The position numbers and the translations under genes are program-made. Below, one piece after another: positions 24,765-33,139 of a stretch of 64,000 bases of DNA. The DNA is from Yinghuangia seranimata (GTDB taxonomy: Bacteria; Actinomycetota; Actinomycetes; Streptomycetales; Streptomycetaceae), in NCBI RefSeq assembly GCF_029953285.1, contig NZ_JASAOI010000008.1:88463-152462 (forward strand), read 5' to 3'. Numbering within the stretch: position 1 is the stretch's first letter; every line of letters begins with the position of its first letter. Below the pieces are notes generated by a model that was not told the DNA's origin, made no database searches, and saw only the letters and a list, made by a program, of their open reading frames with translations.

Positions 24765-25109
24765 TTGGATGATGGCAACCTGCGAGCAGGCCGACCCGTG
24801 CGCGGGTCCGACAGCGGGCGGCCGATCATGGTCGCGCTCGACCTGCTCGGGCGCCGTTGGGCGCTCCGGATCCTCTGGGAGCTGCACCAAGCACCCGCAG
24901 GCTTCCGTGAGTTGCAGCGCCGCTGCGAGCGCATGTCCGCGAGCGTGCTGACCACTCGATTGGAGGAGTTGCAGGCGAGTCGGCTGGTCGCCCAGGAGGA
25001 CGGCGGCTATCACCTCACCGAGCTGGGCGCAGAACTCGTTGCGGTGCTTTTGCCGTTGAACGCCTGGAGTAAGCGGTGGGCAGAGGCGGACATCAGCACG
25101 GCCAAATAG
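24765..25109 (+). CDS. HxlR-family winged-helix regulator
   Basis: 114 aa. The only start that keeps the full N-terminus is a TTG at 24765, with GGAGGG eight bases upstream; the first in-frame ATG (codon 22) would cut into the domain. The HxlR core is clear: DLLGRRWALRILWELHQAPAG, FRELQRRC, SASVLTTRLEELQ and YHLTELG. There is no Cys in the position used by redox-sensing HypR/YodB, so it probably senses a ligand, or the signal is different. It is divergent from the AhpD-like gene and likely represses both through the repeats at 24705-24746. Confidence 0.9.
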   Translation: MDDGNLRAGRPVRGSDSGRPIMVALDLLGRRWALRILWELHQAPAGFRELQRRCERMSASVLTTRLEELQASRLVAQEDGGYHLTELGAELVAVLLPLNAWSKRWAEADISTAK

Positions 25110-25120
25110 ATGTCGAAACA

Positions 25121-25150
25121 TTGACGATGGTCATTCTGACGGCATAATTT
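25121..25150 (+). promoter_or_regulatory. Putative promoter TTGACG-N16-CATAAT for the carboxylesterase gene
   Basis: -35 TTGACG at 25121-25126 and -10 CATAAT at 25143-25148 with a 16-base spacer (TAATTT at 25145 would give 18). It gives a leader of roughly 100 bases before the ATG at 25254. A good match to the actinomycete vegetative consensus in a local AT-richer patch. Confidence 0.5.
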
Positions 25151-25253
25151 CCTTGGGGGTGGGGAGGCCCGGCGCGAGCAAAGGGCGCCTCACCCGTGCT
25201 GTTCCGCGCGCCGCAGAGGCGCACGGTGGGGAGAACCCGGGGGGAGTCGCAAC

Positions 25254-26777
25254 ATGCCCGAAGAGTCTGCGGGGTTGGTGGTCGCCACGACCGGCGGCCG
25301 GGTCGAGGGGGTCCGGGAGGGCGGGCTGGCGGTGTTCCGGGGCATCCCGTTCGCCGCGCCGCCCGAGGGGCCGTTGCGGTTCCAGGCGCCGGCACCGGCC
25401 GAGCGTTGGGACGGCGTGCGGCCCGCGCACGCGTTCGGCACACCGCCGCCGCAGCTGCCGTTCTTCCCCGAGAACCCCGTGGTGTGGCAGCCCTCCGACG
25501 GCATGGACTGCCTGAGCGTCAACGTCTGGACGCCAGGCGGCAAAGGCGACCGGCTGCCCGTCATGGTCTGGATCTACGGCGGCGGCTGGAAGACCGGCCA
25601 TTCGTCGAGCGAAACGTACGACGGACGGGTGCTCGCCCGCGACGGCGTCGTGTACGTGTCGTTCAACTACCGCGTCGGCTTCGAGGGCTTCGGGTACGTG
25701 CCCGGCGCGCCCGCGAACCGCGGCTTCCTCGACCAGGCCGCGGCGCTCGCGTGGATCCGGGAGAACATCGCAGGCTTCGGCGGCGACCCCGACAACGTCA
25801 CGATCTTCGGCGAGTCGGGCGGCGGCGCGTCTGTCGCGGCGCTCATGACGGCGCCGCACGCCAAGGGCCTGTTCCGCCGGGCCATCGTGCAGAGCATGGC
25901 CGGGCGCTATCTGCCCGAGGAGGAGTCGCGCCGGATCTCCGCGCTGATCTGCGAGGCGGCCGGCGTCAGGGCCGACGAGCTGGCGTCGGTACCCGTCGAG
26001 CGCCTGCTCGCCGTCCAGGACGCTCCGCTCGCGTCGATGCTGGCGGACCCCACGGCGTGGTCGACACCGGAGGCCATCACCGCGTTCTCCCCCACCGTCG
26101 ACGGCACGACCGTGGTCGACCTGCCGTGGCGCGCCGTCCGTTCGGGGGCCGCCTCCGACATCGACCTGATCTGCGGTTACACCCGCGACGAGTTCACGCT
26201 GTGGTCGTTGCAGCACGGCGCGCTCGGACCGGTCGCGGTCCCCGCGCCGGGCCAGTCGCCGCCGCGCTCGATCGCGCTCGAGGACACCGCACGCGCCCTG
26301 GGCCTCGATCCGTCCGCGCCCGCGGCCTACCGCGCCGGCTACCCGGGCGAGTCCGAGGGCGCCCTGTACACCGCGATGTACTCCGACGCCCTGTTCCGCG
26401 TCCCCGCCATCTGGCTGGCCGAGGCCCACACGGCGGCCGGCGGACGCGCGTTCCTGTACGAGTTCTTCTGGGGCAGCCCGGCCCTCGGCGGCGTCTTCGG
26501 TGCGGCCCACGCGATCGACATCGCGGCCACGTTCGGCCACGCCGAGGGCGACATCGGCCAGTTGTTCTTCGAAGGCGGTTCGCTGCCCGAGGAGTTCGTC
26601 CGGATCTCAGGCGACCTGCGTTCCGCGTGGACCGCGTTCGCCGCCCACGGGGACCCCGGCTGGCCGCGGTTCACCGCCGACGAGGCGCCGACCCGGATCT
26701 GGGACGTCGAACCCGGCATGGCCGCCGACCCCATCGCCCCGTCCCGCCGCATCTGGCGCGCGCACCGCAACGCGTAA
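25254..26777 (+). CDS. Type-B carboxylesterase/lipase family protein
   Basis: 507 aa alpha/beta hydrolase. FRGIPFAAPPEGPLRF near the N-terminus, the type-B signature DCLSVNVWTP, oxyanion motif IYGGGWKTG and nucleophile elbow FGESGGGAS are all present; the acid residue is probably in GYTRDEF and the His in GAAHAID. No signal peptide, so likely intracellular. Relatives hydrolyse carboxylic esters such as p-nitrobenzyl esters and xenobiotics. It is monocistronic with its own promoter and abuts a convergent methyltransferase gene by only 4 bp. Confidence 0.93.
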   Translation: MPEESAGLVVATTGGRVEGVREGGLAVFRGIPFAAPPEGPLRFQAPAPAERWDGVRPAHAFGTPPPQLPFFPENPVVWQPSDGMDCLSVNVWTPGGKGDRLPVMVWIYGGGWKTGHSSSETYDGRVLARDGVVYVSFNYRVGFEGFGYVPGAPANRGFLDQAAALAWIRENIAGFGGDPDNVTIFGESGGGASVAALMTAPHAKGLFRRAIVQSMAGRYLPEEESRRISALICEAAGVRADELASVPVERLLAVQDAPLASMLADPTAWSTPEAITAFSPTVDGTTVVDLPWRAVRSGAASDIDLICGYTRDEFTLWSLQHGALGPVAVPAPGQSPPRSIALEDTARALGLDPSAPAAYRAGYPGESEGALYTAMYSDALFRVPAIWLAEAHTAAGGRAFLYEFFWGSPALGGVFGAAHAIDIAATFGHAEGDIGQLFFEGGSLPEEFVRISGDLRSAWTAFAAHGDPGWPRFTADEAPTRIWDVEPGMAADPIAPSRRIWRAHRNA

Positions 26778-26781
26778 GGCC

Positions 26782-27432
26782 TCAGGCGGGCCGCACCGCG
26801 ACGCCCAGCATGTGGCTCGACGCCGGTGTCGGCACCTTGGACTCCGGGAACATGAACCGGTCGAGCTCGGTGATCTCGAACCCGGCCCGCCTGATCGCCC
26901 ACTCCGTGTCGCGGCCTGTGTGGCAGCCGCCGCACAGGAGCGGCCAGATCGTCGCGTCGACCGCGCGCTGGGCGCGGCGCATCCCCGGTGTGTCGGCCCG
27001 CACGTGCTCGAAGAACCGCAGCTCGCCGCCGGGGCGCAGGACGCGGTAGATCTCGGCCAGGGCGGCGTGCGGGTCGCGGACCGAGCAGAGCGTCAAGGTG
27101 GCGACAGCCGCGTCGAACTCACCTTCTCCGAAAGGCAGTTCACTCGCCACCGCGTCGAGAACGTCCACCGGCACCGGCGCGGACTCGGCCACCCTGGCCG
27201 CCGCCGCCCGCAGCCCCGGCTCCGGTTCGATCGCGACGACCCGGGTCACCTCCGCCGGGTAGTAGCGGAAGTTCGGCCCGTGCCCCGCGCCGATCTCCAC
27301 CACGGTGCCGGCCAGTCCGGCGAGCGTGCGGCTGCGGTGCGCGCCCACTCCCGCCTTGGCCAGCCCCGGCCCGAAGACCTTCGCGTACATGCGTGAGAAC
27401 ACCGGTCTGCGGGCCGCTTCCGCTTTCGCCAT
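26782..27432 (-). CDS. Class I SAM-dependent methyltransferase
   Basis: 216 aa from ATG 27432 (MAKAEAARRPVFS). SAM motif I VVEIGAGHGPNFRYYP, motif II AIEPEP, motif III DVLDAVASELPF and the ALAEIYRVLRPGGELRFFEHV strand follow the UbiE/phosphatidylethanolamine-methyltransferase-like layout. The HVRADTPGMRRAQRAVDATIWP stretch and Cys-rich LLCGGCHTGRDT are as in the METTL7-like branch. It may act on a lipid or small lipophilic thiol; the substrate cannot be told. Transcribed alone toward the esterase gene. Confidence 0.88.
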   Translation of the reverse strand: MAKAEAARRPVFSRMYAKVFGPGLAKAGVGAHRSRTLAGLAGTVVEIGAGHGPNFRYYPAEVTRVVAIEPEPGLRAAAARVAESAPVPVDVLDAVASELPFGEGEFDAAVATLTLCSVRDPHAALAEIYRVLRPGGELRFFEHVRADTPGMRRAQRAVDATIWPLLCGGCHTGRDTEWAIRRAGFEITELDRFMFPESKVPTPASSHMLGVAVRPA

Positions 27433-27597
27433 GTCCGTCTCCGTCCCCTCGGCTCCACGGACACCTTGCAGGCTTCGCGCTCCCACGACAACGGCAACAC
27501 GACGACAAGGGGTCGCGTGCCGGCCGGCCTCCCCTGCCGGCCGGCACGCTGGTGCGGTGGTTCCGGTCCCCCCCTGACCACCGCGGGCTCGAAAGGC

Positions 27598-28065
27598 TCA
27601 GCCGATGATGCCGAGCTGCTGCAGATGCGCCACGTCGTCGCGGACGCCCCAGTGCTCGACGACCTTGCCGTCGGCGTCGAAGCGCATCCAGTGGATCTGC
27701 CGGAACCGGAACTCACGCCCGGTCGGCTCGTGGCCGAGGAACGGCCCGAGGTGGGTGCCGGCGTACCAGTTCCGCATCACCACGACGTCGCCGACCGCGG
27801 CCATGTCCTCGATCTCGGTGCGCCCGTCCGGGAACGCGGTGCGCAGCATCGCCACGAGCCCGTGCAGCGGCGCGACGCCGGTGCGGTGCTCGGGCGGCGC
27901 GGTGTGGTTGACGATGCCCGGGTCGAAGGCCTCGTCGAGGACGGCGGTCTCGCCCCGGTCGAACGCCTCCTCGTAGATCCGGCGCATCGTGGCCTTGTTC
28001 CGCTCGGTGGCGTCCGTCGCCGTGGGCTTCGCCGTGTCCGCCGTTGTGTCGCTCGCTGTGTTCAT
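27598..28065 (-). CDS. SnoaL-like polyketide cyclase family protein
   Basis: 155 aa NTF2-fold protein. Conserved blocks NKATMRRIYEEAFDRGE, DPGIVNHTAPP, FPDGRTEIEDMAAVGDVVVMRNWYAGTHLG and FRQIHWMRFDADGKVVEHWGVRDD are those of SnoaL-like ester cyclases and hydrolases; polar residues line the pocket, but an actual cyclase role is unproven. A TAGGTT -10 lies seven bases before the ATG (28073-28078 on the opposite strand), which suggests a leaderless transcript. It is divergent from the LuxR regulator, its probable controller. Confidence 0.88.
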   Translation of the reverse strand: MNTASDTTADTAKPTATDATERNKATMRRIYEEAFDRGETAVLDEAFDPGIVNHTAPPEHRTGVAPLHGLVAMLRTAFPDGRTEIEDMAAVGDVVVMRNWYAGTHLGPFLGHEPTGREFRFRQIHWMRFDADGKVVEHWGVRDDVAHLQQLGIIG

Positions 28066-28140
28066 GCCGAGAAACCTACGAACGGCCGCCGGGAGCGCCC
28101 ATCCCAGAAACCGGGGATCTTGCTCCGGCCCGACGGGTCC

Positions 28141-28146
28141 TATCCT
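28141..28146 (+). promoter_or_regulatory. -10 element TATCCT placing the transcript start at the LuxR-gene ATG
   Basis: TATCCT ends seven bases before ATG 28154 and no Shine-Dalgarno sequence is present, so the mRNA is probably leaderless. TTGCTC at 28120-28125 could be the -35 with a short 15-base spacer. The divergent SnoaL-like gene has the same design (AACCTA at 28073-28078). Confidence 0.5.
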
Positions 28147-28153
28147 GCGGGGT

Positions 28154-29305
28154 ATGTCCGAGTCCTCCATAGAGCGCGCCCGGCGCGCGATCCTGCGGGC
28201 GTCGCACCGCGCGACCGGTCTCGCGGAGTTCCGCGCGGCCGTCGACGCCGTGCTGCGCCCCGCCGTCGGGTGGGACGTCGCGGCCTGGTCGACCACCGAC
28301 CCCGCGACGCTGCTGTTCACCAGTTGCGTTCTGATCGGCATGCCGGAGGACCACGCGCTCGAACAGCAGCTGTTCGACCTGGAGTTCCGCACCGACGACG
28401 TCAACCACATGCGCGACCTCGCCCGCGCCCGCACACCCGCCGCGTCGCTGCACGCCGCGACCGGCGGCGACCTCGCGGCGTCGGCCCGCTGGCGGGAGCT
28501 GCTGTCCGGCCTCGGCGTCACCGACGAGCTGCGCGCCGCGTTCCGCGACCGCGAGGACTGCTGGGGCACCGTGGTCGCCTACCGCTTCGGCGGAGCGCCG
28601 TTCACCCCGTCCGACGTGGAGCTGCTGGCCGCGCTCGCGCCGACGATCGCGGACGGGCTGCGCCGCTGCATGCTCCGGGACGCGGTGGCCGCGCCGCCGC
28701 CCGCGGTGCCCGCCTCCGAGGCCCCGGGCGTGCTGATCGCCGACGCGCAGGGGGCCGTGGTCGAGACGACCGCGCAGGCGGCGTACTGGCTGGCCCAGAT
28801 CACCGACCCCGGCACCGTCCCGTCGAGCGTCCGCTCCGTCGCCGCAGCTGCACGCGCGGCGGCGGCCGGCCACGGGGACCTCCCAGCGCAGGCCCGGCTC
28901 CCGCGCCGCGACGGCGGCTGGCTGCTCCTGCACGGCTCGACCACCACCCCGCTGACCGGCGACGCCGCGCCCGACCGCGTCGCGATCGTGGTCGAGCCCG
29001 CCCGTCAGGCGCACCTCGCCGACGTGATGGTCCGCGCGTACGCCCTGACCCCGCGCGAGCGCGAGATCACCGGTCTGGTCCTGCGCGGCCTGTCGACGGC
29101 GCAGATCGCCGAGCTGCTGCACATCACGCCGTACACCGTGCAGGACCACCTCAAGTCGATCCTGGCCAAGGCCGACGTCTCCAGCCGCCGCGACCTGGTG
29201 GCCGAGCTCTTCGGACGGCACTACGCGCCGGAGACCAGGGCCGGGGCGCTGCCGAGCCCGTACGGCTGGTACGCCCCCGGCACCGGAACGCCGCAGCCCC
29301 GGTGA
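28154..29305 (+). CDS. LuxR-family transcriptional regulator
   Basis: 383 aa. The C-terminal HTH (about residues 296-355) reads LTPREREITGLVLRGLSTAQIAELLHI, then TVQDHLKSILAKADVSSR. The N-terminal 290 residues are divided into a GAF-like sensory half and a PAS-like segment (GVLIADAQGAVVETTAQA). No receiver Asp pocket, no ATP-binding loop and no membrane segment, so it is a ligand-sensing single-component regulator. It is divergent from the SnoaL-like gene, with 88 bp between starts; both are apparently leaderless. Confidence 0.92.
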   Translation: MSESSIERARRAILRASHRATGLAEFRAAVDAVLRPAVGWDVAAWSTTDPATLLFTSCVLIGMPEDHALEQQLFDLEFRTDDVNHMRDLARARTPAASLHAATGGDLAASARWRELLSGLGVTDELRAAFRDREDCWGTVVAYRFGGAPFTPSDVELLAALAPTIADGLRRCMLRDAVAAPPPAVPASEAPGVLIADAQGAVVETTAQAAYWLAQITDPGTVPSSVRSVAAAARAAAAGHGDLPAQARLPRRDGGWLLLHGSTTTPLTGDAAPDRVAIVVEPARQAHLADVMVRAYALTPREREITGLVLRGLSTAQIAELLHITPYTVQDHLKSILAKADVSSRRDLVAELFGRHYAPETRAGALPSPYGWYAPGTGTPQPR

Positions 29306-29353
29306 GCGCGGCCAGGATGTGCGCGGGCTTGCCCTGAGGGTCAGGATGGACCT

Positions 29354-30115
29354 ATGCGCACACTCGGCATCGACTTGGCTGCCGAGCCCGCCAAGACCGG
29401 GGTCTGCCAGATCACCTGGGGGCCTGGTCTCGCCCGCGTCCAGCTGGAACGCGGCGCGGACGACGACCGGGTCCGCACGTGGTTGCTGACACCCGGGATC
29501 GACAAGGCAGGCATCGACTGTCCCTTCGGCTGGCCGCAGGCGTTCACCGCCGCGGTCACCGCCCACCAGCGGCACGCCGCGTGGCCCGGACGCGACGCGG
29601 AGGACCAGCAGGCGTACCGGCGCTCGCTCAGCTACCGCATGACCGACCAGATGCTCAAGGACGAGGGCCACCGGCCGCTCAGCGTGTCCACCGACCGCAT
29701 CGGCGTGACCGCGATGCGTTGCGCGCTGCTGCTCGACGAGGTCGGGCAGGCGCTGGGACGAAGCGTCGACCGGGCGGGCGCGGGCCTCGCGGCGGAGGTC
29801 TACCCCGCGGCGGCGCTGCGGGCCTGGGAGCTGCTGCCCCCGACCGGCTACAAACAGTCCGAGCACGGCCGCAACGCCCGGGAGCAGATCCTGGGCGAGA
29901 TCGGCGAGGCCGTCGGCCTGGAGCTGGACGACGAGACGACGAAGCTGTGCACCGACTCCGACGACGCCTTGGACGCGCTCGTGGCCGCACTCGTCGCACG
30001 CGCGGTCGCGCTGGGCCGGACGACGCGCCCGCTGTCCCCCGAGGCGGTCGCCAGCGCGGCCGTCGAGGGCTGGATCCACGTCCCCACGTGCGAGCTGGGT
30101 GAACTCGCGGGCTGA
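29354..30115 (+). CDS. DUF429-family protein (RNase H-like fold)
   Basis: 253 aa. The opening MRTLGIDLAAEPAKTGV, the GIDCPFGWP block, the YRMTDQMLK segment and late acidic DSDDALDALVAALVAR give the DUF429 pattern: acidic residues in the positions of an RNase H/actin-like fold nuclease site. Biochemical activity of the family is not established to my knowledge. CAGGAT six bases before the ATG resembles a -10, so it may also be leaderless. It is monocistronic and converges on the MoxR/vWA operon across a large hairpin. Confidence 0.88.
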   Translation: MRTLGIDLAAEPAKTGVCQITWGPGLARVQLERGADDDRVRTWLLTPGIDKAGIDCPFGWPQAFTAAVTAHQRHAAWPGRDAEDQQAYRRSLSYRMTDQMLKDEGHRPLSVSTDRIGVTAMRCALLLDEVGQALGRSVDRAGAGLAAEVYPAAALRAWELLPPTGYKQSEHGRNAREQILGEIGEAVGLELDDETTKLCTDSDDALDALVAALVARAVALGRTTRPLSPEAVASAAVEGWIHVPTCELGELAG

Positions 30116-30128
30116 TCCACGCACGACA

Positions 30129-30256
30129 CGCACGAGGGCGGGGCGGCCGCCCCTGGGGGCGGCCCCCCCCCGGGGGCCCACCCCCACGGGCCGGGCCCCC
30201 GCCCCACCGGCACGCGGGGGGGCGGCCCGCCCGGCCGCCCGCCCCGCCCTCGTGCG
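30129..30256. terminator. Long GC-only hairpin between convergent genes (18-bp perfect arms)
   Basis: Arms at 30129-30146 and 30239-30256 are perfectly complementary over 18 bases (CGCACGAGGGCGGGGCGG and its complement). The 92-base interior is almost pure G and C, with runs of up to nine C and several further partial stems (GGGGGCGG and CCGCCC blocks). There is no T tract. Its position, 14 bp after the DUF429 stop and 13 bp before the DUF5682 stop, fits a bidirectional terminator. Confidence 0.75.
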
Positions 30257-30268
30257 CAAACGACCAGG

Positions 30269-33139
30269 TCAGCGGCCCAGCAGCGCCGCCACCGCCTGTG
30301 CGGTCGCCGGGTGCCGTCCCACCAGGGCCAGCCCGTCGGCGCTTGCCGCGCCAGGATCGGCCCACGTGCCCTCGCAGCCGAGCAGGTCCGCGACCGCGTC
30401 GCAGGTCGCCGGGTGGGCGGCCAGCAGGGCGAGGCCGACACCGCCCGCCTTGCCGCGCCGCGCAGCCGCGGGGACCTGCGCGGGCTCCCCCGCGCGCCAC
30501 GGCGCGATCCACGCGTCGAGGTCCGCGAGCCGGCCCGGGAAGACCCGGCCCGCCTCGCGCACCAGCAGCGGCGCCAGTTCGGCGCCGTCCGCGCGCAGCG
30601 TCGTGATCAGCGTCGGGAGCCACGGAAGCAGCACGCGGTCCGGCAGCCGCCCGAACGCGTTCGACACCGCCTCGACGACGAAGTCGGACAGCCCCGGCAC
30701 CGGTTCGAGGGCCTGCACGAAGCCGCTGAGATAGCGCGGGTACGCGGGCAGTACCAGCGGGTTCCCCAGCAGTTCGTCGCAGCGGGCCCGCAGCGCCGCG
30801 CGGGTCAGGCGCCCGAGGTGGAGCTGGGCGGCCCACAGCAGCGCGAGCTTGGACGGGTCCTCGGGGTGCGACTGCGCGACCGCGAGCTCGAGTTGCGTCC
30901 GGTCGCAGCCGAGCGACAGGGCGAGGCTCTCCATGCTGAACAGGAAGCCCAGCATGGCCGCGACCTGGCGGACCGTCGCGTCGTCGTCGGTGAACGCCGT
31001 CGGCAGCAGCGTGCAGTAGTGCGCGTACGCGGTTTTGACGAACGACTCGATCCAGCCCGGCAGTGTCGGCTCGCTGGTCCGGTAGTAGGCCAGCAGCCGC
31101 CGGACGCGGCGCAGCACCTCGGGGGCGCCGTCCACGGTGCGTTCGGCGGCCAGGAGTTCGAGGGCCCGCAGGCCGAGTTCGTCGGCGAGGCGGCGGCTGC
31201 CGAGGTACAGCGTCGCGTCCTCGACGCCCTCGAGGACGCTCGCCGCGGTGGCCTTGGGCCCGTACGCCGCGCGCCGCAGCCGCTGTTCGAGGACCTGCTC
31301 GACGCTGACGCCCTCGTAGCCGAGCTCGATGAGGGCGCGCTGGTGGGTGCCGAGCGCCAGGTCCCACGACTCCTGGATGGACCGTTCGCCGAGCCGCCGC
31401 TCCCCCATGATCGGCCGGGCGGCGCCGTGCGGCATCAGGTAGCGCAGCATCCACAGGACGTCGGAGCAGGCGGCCAGTTCGGGCCGACCGGCGATGTCCA
31501 TCAACGCCCTTTGCACACCGCGCTGTTCGAGCTTGAGCCCGAGCGGAGCGAGCCGGTCGTGCACGTTGCGCGCCAGCGGCGGCAGCGCGTCGTAGCCGAC
31601 CTTGCCGACGCGGTCGCCGCCCATCATGATCTCGACGAGGCGGCGTACGTCGCGCCGGCCCGGCACCGCGTCCTTCTCGATGCACGTGACGGCGGCGTCC
31701 TGGAAGTCGTACGGCGTGGGCCTGGCGCGGTCGCGCATGCCGGCCAGCAGGATCGACGTCTCGAACACCGCGATGGCGTCGGCGGTGGACGCCAGGTAGC
31801 CGTTGCGGCGGGCGGCGCGCACGATGTCGACGGACCAGCCCAGCAGTTCGGCCTCGTCGAGGCGGTCGATGACGGGCGGGCGCTGGAGGAAGCCCGTCAG
31901 CTTGTCCGCCGCGTCGTCCGGAGCCGGGGCCGGAGCTTGGGCCGGGATCTGCGCGGTCTTCTTCGCGACGGCCTTCTTCGCCGCGGCGGCCGTCTTCTTG
32001 GCCGCGCCCTGGCCGACCAGCCGGTACGGCGCGACCCCGTTGCGCTTCAGGTTCTTCTGCCACACGGTCGCCGCGATCGACACCGACCCCGCGGCCAGCC
32101 CGAACTGGGCCTCTATCGCGGCGTGGCTGGACGGGATCAGCCCGTACTGCCACTTCGTCCCGCCGGGCGGGCTGATGGCGAAGCCGTCCGTTCCGTCGAC
32201 GCCGAACTCGTCGACGCGGCTCGCCGCGTGGAAGGCACCGCACACGTACAGGCAGTCGGCCGGGTCGGTCCCGGTGGCGGCCAGGTGTTCGCGCATGCGC
32301 GTCCACATGTAGCGCTCGCGGTCCTCGTCGACCTGGACGCGGCGGGCGTCGCCGGGGGCGAGGCGCCGGAACAGGCTGCCGATGAGCAGCATGACCTGCC
32401 GGTAGGTGGCGTAGTCGCTGTCCTTGTCGCCGAGCGGGAGTTCGACGTACTGGTGCCACCACTCGGACCAGTGCCGGACCCGGCCGTGGCGCAGCAGGTG
32501 CTCCTCCAGCTGGGCGAAGCGGGGCCGCAGGTCGCCGATCTCGACGCCGACGGCGTCGCCGTGCAGGGCGGCCTCCTCCTCGACGGGCGGTGCGTCGGGG
32601 TCAGCGGGCGCCTCGGGGGCCGCGGTGTCGCGCGGCTCCCACTGGAAGACGTGGTCGGACGAGCGGTCGACGAGGACGAGTTCGACGCCGGGGGTCTCCA
32701 GCGCGTACGCGATCGCCTGGTACTCGGCGGACGCCTCGGTGATCGGCGCGACCACCGACAGCGGCGCCCACTCGGCCGGGAACCCCTCGATCTCGGCGGC
32801 GAACGCCTGGACCGCCACCGGGAGCGTGCAGTTGCGCAGCTCGGTGAGCAACGGCGCCATGTCCTCGCACAGTTCGAGGTAGACGACCTTGGGCTGCTTC
32901 TCCCGCAGCCGCCGCGCCATGGCGAGCGCGGACGCCGGCGAGTGGTGGCAGACCGGGAAGATCTCGAGCGGTTCGCGGACGGCGCGGTCGACGTCGTCGA
33001 CGATGCCGAGCAGGATCTCACCGAGCGCGTCAGGACCCTCGGCGAACGTCGCGGCGGCGTCCTGGAGTTGGGTGCGCAGCGCGGTGAACGACCCCTCGAC
33101 GGAAGGCCCCGCGGCGGACCGGGTGACGACGCCGCTCAT
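30269..33139 (-). CDS. DUF5682-family protein of the SWIM/vWA/MoxR operon
   Basis: 956 aa, the last and largest gene of the operon. The N-terminal domain has FPVCHHSPAS (His65, His66), VYLELCEDM, a DEDRERYMWTRMREHL helix and CGAFHAASR (His304), a layout reminiscent of the TraB/EreA-like hydrolase fold, though I infer this by eye. A Lys/Ala-rich linker (about 378-396, KKTAAAAKKAVAKK) leads to a C-terminal alpha-helical region of about 550 residues with Arg/Leu-rich HEAT-like helices. Overlaps the MoxR gene by ATGA. It is probably the effector or scaffold that the MoxR/vWA machine acts on. Function unknown. Confidence 0.85.
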   Translation of the reverse strand: MSGVVTRSAAGPSVEGSFTALRTQLQDAAATFAEGPDALGEILLGIVDDVDRAVREPLEIFPVCHHSPASALAMARRLREKQPKVVYLELCEDMAPLLTELRNCTLPVAVQAFAAEIEGFPAEWAPLSVVAPITEASAEYQAIAYALETPGVELVLVDRSSDHVFQWEPRDTAAPEAPADPDAPPVEEEAALHGDAVGVEIGDLRPRFAQLEEHLLRHGRVRHWSEWWHQYVELPLGDKDSDYATYRQVMLLIGSLFRRLAPGDARRVQVDEDRERYMWTRMREHLAATGTDPADCLYVCGAFHAASRVDEFGVDGTDGFAISPPGGTKWQYGLIPSSHAAIEAQFGLAAGSVSIAATVWQKNLKRNGVAPYRLVGQGAAKKTAAAAKKAVAKKTAQIPAQAPAPAPDDAADKLTGFLQRPPVIDRLDEAELLGWSVDIVRAARRNGYLASTADAIAVFETSILLAGMRDRARPTPYDFQDAAVTCIEKDAVPGRRDVRRLVEIMMGGDRVGKVGYDALPPLARNVHDRLAPLGLKLEQRGVQRALMDIAGRPELAACSDVLWMLRYLMPHGAARPIMGERRLGERSIQESWDLALGTHQRALIELGYEGVSVEQVLEQRLRRAAYGPKATAASVLEGVEDATLYLGSRRLADELGLRALELLAAERTVDGAPEVLRRVRRLLAYYRTSEPTLPGWIESFVKTAYAHYCTLLPTAFTDDDATVRQVAAMLGFLFSMESLALSLGCDRTQLELAVAQSHPEDPSKLALLWAAQLHLGRLTRAALRARCDELLGNPLVLPAYPRYLSGFVQALEPVPGLSDFVVEAVSNAFGRLPDRVLLPWLPTLITTLRADGAELAPLLVREAGRVFPGRLADLDAWIAPWRAGEPAQVPAAARRGKAGGVGLALLAAHPATCDAVADLLGCEGTWADPGAASADGLALVGRHPATAQAVAALLGR

